64,000 nt of DNA from Seriola aureovittata (Eukaryota; Chordata; Actinopteri; Carangiformes; Carangidae), in contig NC_079368.1 of assembly GCF_021018895.1 (NCBI RefSeq), positions 13,519,856 through 13,583,855 on the forward strand, read 5' to 3'. Every line of letters begins with the position of its first letter. The first letter of the stretch is position 1. The notes under the pieces are model-generated. The model saw only the letters and a list, made by a program, of their open reading frames with translations. It was not told where the DNA came from and ran no database searches. Of the stretch, positions 63,801 to 64,000 are shown one piece after another. Position numbers and translations under genes: made by a program.

Positions 63801-63858
63801 CCATAGCTCTGAGCCACTGCACTGTGTTGTCGGTGTGTCTGAAGTGCAGCCCTGTGCT
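39319..63858 (-). CDS. iqgap2: Ras GTPase-activating-like protein IQGAP2 (5' end outside window)
   Basis: Thirty-five in-frame coding exons spell 1561 residues plus stop; the first exons lie right of the window. Domain order: end of the calponin-homology domain, coiled repeats, WW, four IQ motifs, GAP-related domain and RasGAP C-terminal domain ending NKKFYGK. Exon coordinates are in the five block entries. IQGAP2 rather than IQGAP1/3 is indicated by RRSIKLDSKG, LPLEQKKRKI and the GEGAVDPND segment. Family knowledge: cytoplasmic and cortical scaffold binding active Cdc42/Rac1, calmodulin and F-actin; the GAP-related domain lacks GAP activity. Two donors are weak GTT types (after 41074 and 47994). 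An intron (50871-54290) hosts f2rl2 on the opposite strand, as in human. Confidence 0.96.
43928..48202 (-). CDS. iqgap2: iqgap2 block 4: GAP-related domain
   Basis: Exons 48202-47994, 47817-47665, 47525-47362, 47135-46911, 46640-46500, 45198-45114, 44947-44715 and 44060-43928. Landmarks are NLMDIKIGLLVKNRITLQ, TNPSYLAKLIFQMPQNK, NPTVIKMVVSFNRGARG, YGMRYIAKVLKNSLHEKFP, GNLLYYRYMNPAIVAPDGF and KPVIYISIEEIINTH. In IQGAPs this domain binds GTP-loaded Cdc42/Rac1 and does not accelerate GTP hydrolysis. Confidence 0.94.
46346..46375. repeat. (AAAT)n microsatellite
   Basis: Short ATAA tetranucleotide run in an iqgap2 intron. Confidence 0.85.
48619..50870 (-). CDS. iqgap2: iqgap2 block 3: WW domain and four IQ motifs
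   Basis: Exons 50870-50780, 50166-49999, 49871-49729 (WW: WVKHCTKDRYDYYYNL ... TWEEPEEF), 49509-49339, 49169-49086, 48854-48783 and 48688-48619. The four IQ motifs are LQARIRGYLVRKKHAQR, LQACWKGHKQRKMYKDR, IQSLVKMWKAKRKYNQR and IQAFLKANKARDDYR, each split from the next by an intron. These motifs bind calmodulin and myosin light chains in the family. Confidence 0.94.
51064..51214 (-). CDS. possible terminal exon with a membrane segment (unrecognised)
   Basis: On the - strand a strong polypyrimidine acceptor (TTTTTTCCTTTTCCTTAG) is followed by an open frame of 49 codons ending in TAA. It has a hydrophobic stretch (WYCLLFAVALIAPACVV) and a short basic Cys-rich tail (KCCCYRTKHGICK), the layout of a single-pass membrane protein end. 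It would need a phase-1 donor upstream, and none was paired convincingly. It may be chance, a decayed gene or an alternative iqgap2 end. Confidence 0.2.
52171..53720 (+). CDS. f2rl2: proteinase-activated receptor 3
   Basis: Two exons, 52171-52234 (signal peptide MAELLPGLLICLMAVQ..) and 52657-53720, joined in phase 1; 375 aa. A thrombin-type site AIPK/TFKG (K38/T39) corresponds to the human PAR3 site LPIK/TFRG. Other PAR features are YHFNGNNWMFGEISC, the loop 2 signature VTTCHDV and a short cytoplasmic tail as in human PAR3. N-glycosylation sites NGT and NHT lie in the exodomain. Oddities: TM3 ends in LKRYLAVV (no acidic residue of the DRY motif), TM7 has DPFLC instead of DPxxY, and no acidic hirudin-like stretch follows the cleavage site. 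Mammalian PAR3 signals poorly and acts as a cofactor for other PARs; a similar role is inferred. It is nested antisense in iqgap2, matching the human arrangement. Confidence 0.93.
54291..57181 (-). CDS. iqgap2: iqgap2 block 2: coiled repeat region
   Basis: Exons 57181-57094, 56813-56650, 56040-55953, 55718-55555, 55396-55236, 54733-54609 and 54454-54291. They encode the IQGAP-specific internal repeats, each with an 'AI.EIN.A' type core: RDVYEELLTQQEIQG, AAINTAIRLGNAVET, LMNPEAQLPIVYQ, SVAVEMLSAVAVLNEVLD, EFLTWNDVQKCIDAVN and AIAEINEALNSRDHHQTL. The region is predicted to be helical and to mediate dimerisation and partner binding. Confidence 0.92.
58017..63858 (-). CDS. iqgap2: iqgap2 block 1: end of CH domain and first repeats
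   Basis: Exons in transcription order: 63858-63781, 62444-62368, 60131-60064, 58466-58353 and 58195-58017. The first three encode the second half of the actin-binding calponin-homology domain: TGLHFRHTDNTVQWL, IFYPETTDVYDRKNMPK, YCIHALSLYLYKLG. The next two encode EKYGIQMPAFSKIGGILAN and HAAVIAINEAVDRG, a near-invariant IQGAP segment. The introns at 58467-60063 and 60132-62367 hold no recognisable gene. Confidence 0.93.
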
Positions 63859-64000
63859 CTAGAGATGGAAATAGTTGTGCAGACAGAAATGTAGCCACAT
63901 ATTTATGAGGAATTGCAAAGAAATGATTCAAAACCTTTCCACTGCACTAAATGAAAAACCTAAAAACTATAATGCACCAGTGCTGCTGCATTACAGTAAA

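Overview
The window is nuclear DNA from a teleost fish, probably a percomorph. The evidence is large spliced vertebrate genes with GT-AG introns, teleost-type dispersed repeats, a tRNA-derived SINE, long CA/TG microsatellites, and a tandem family of small lipocalins that resembles the pufferfish saxitoxin/tetrodotoxin-binding proteins. No database search was run. Identities come from reading spliced translations and comparing them with known families, and splice phases were checked to stay in frame throughout.

Layout from left to right. (1) 1-13.2 kb: 3' two thirds of an SSBP2-like gene on the + strand, with 13 coding exons and a long 3'UTR. Its LUFS-domain exons lie left of the window. (2) 13.98-35.4 kb: three six-exon lipocalin genes on the + strand, all with the lipocalin intron-phase series 0-2-1-1-1. 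The first is separated from the other two by a repeat-rich block. That block holds a SINE, a relocated piece of the SSBP2 3'UTR, inverted satellite fragments and a satellite of about 10.8 kb (18.5-29.3 kb) with 277-bp and 970-bp higher-order repeats. (3) 36.0-38.4 kb: f2r (PAR1, thrombin receptor) on the - strand. (4) 39.3-63.9 kb: iqgap2 on the - strand, with 35 coding exons from the calponin-homology domain to the stop codon; its first exons lie right of the window. (5) 52.2-53.7 kb: f2rl2 (PAR3) on the + strand, nested inside an iqgap2 intron.

The iqgap2 / nested antisense f2rl2 / f2r arrangement matches the one known on human chromosome 5q13, which supports orthology. SSBP2 is also on human 5q, but the lipocalin cluster and satellite between f2r and ssbp2 are not part of the mammalian arrangement I know.

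Functionally, the two PARs are protease-activated GPCRs of the thrombin type, IQGAP2 is a Cdc42/Rac- and calmodulin-binding scaffold, SSBP2 is a LDB1-complex co-regulator, and the lipocalins are predicted secreted carriers of small hydrophobic ligands. The most unusual signals are the large A-tract-phased, ACGTCA-rich satellite and a PAR3 in which both canonical class A activation motifs are altered.
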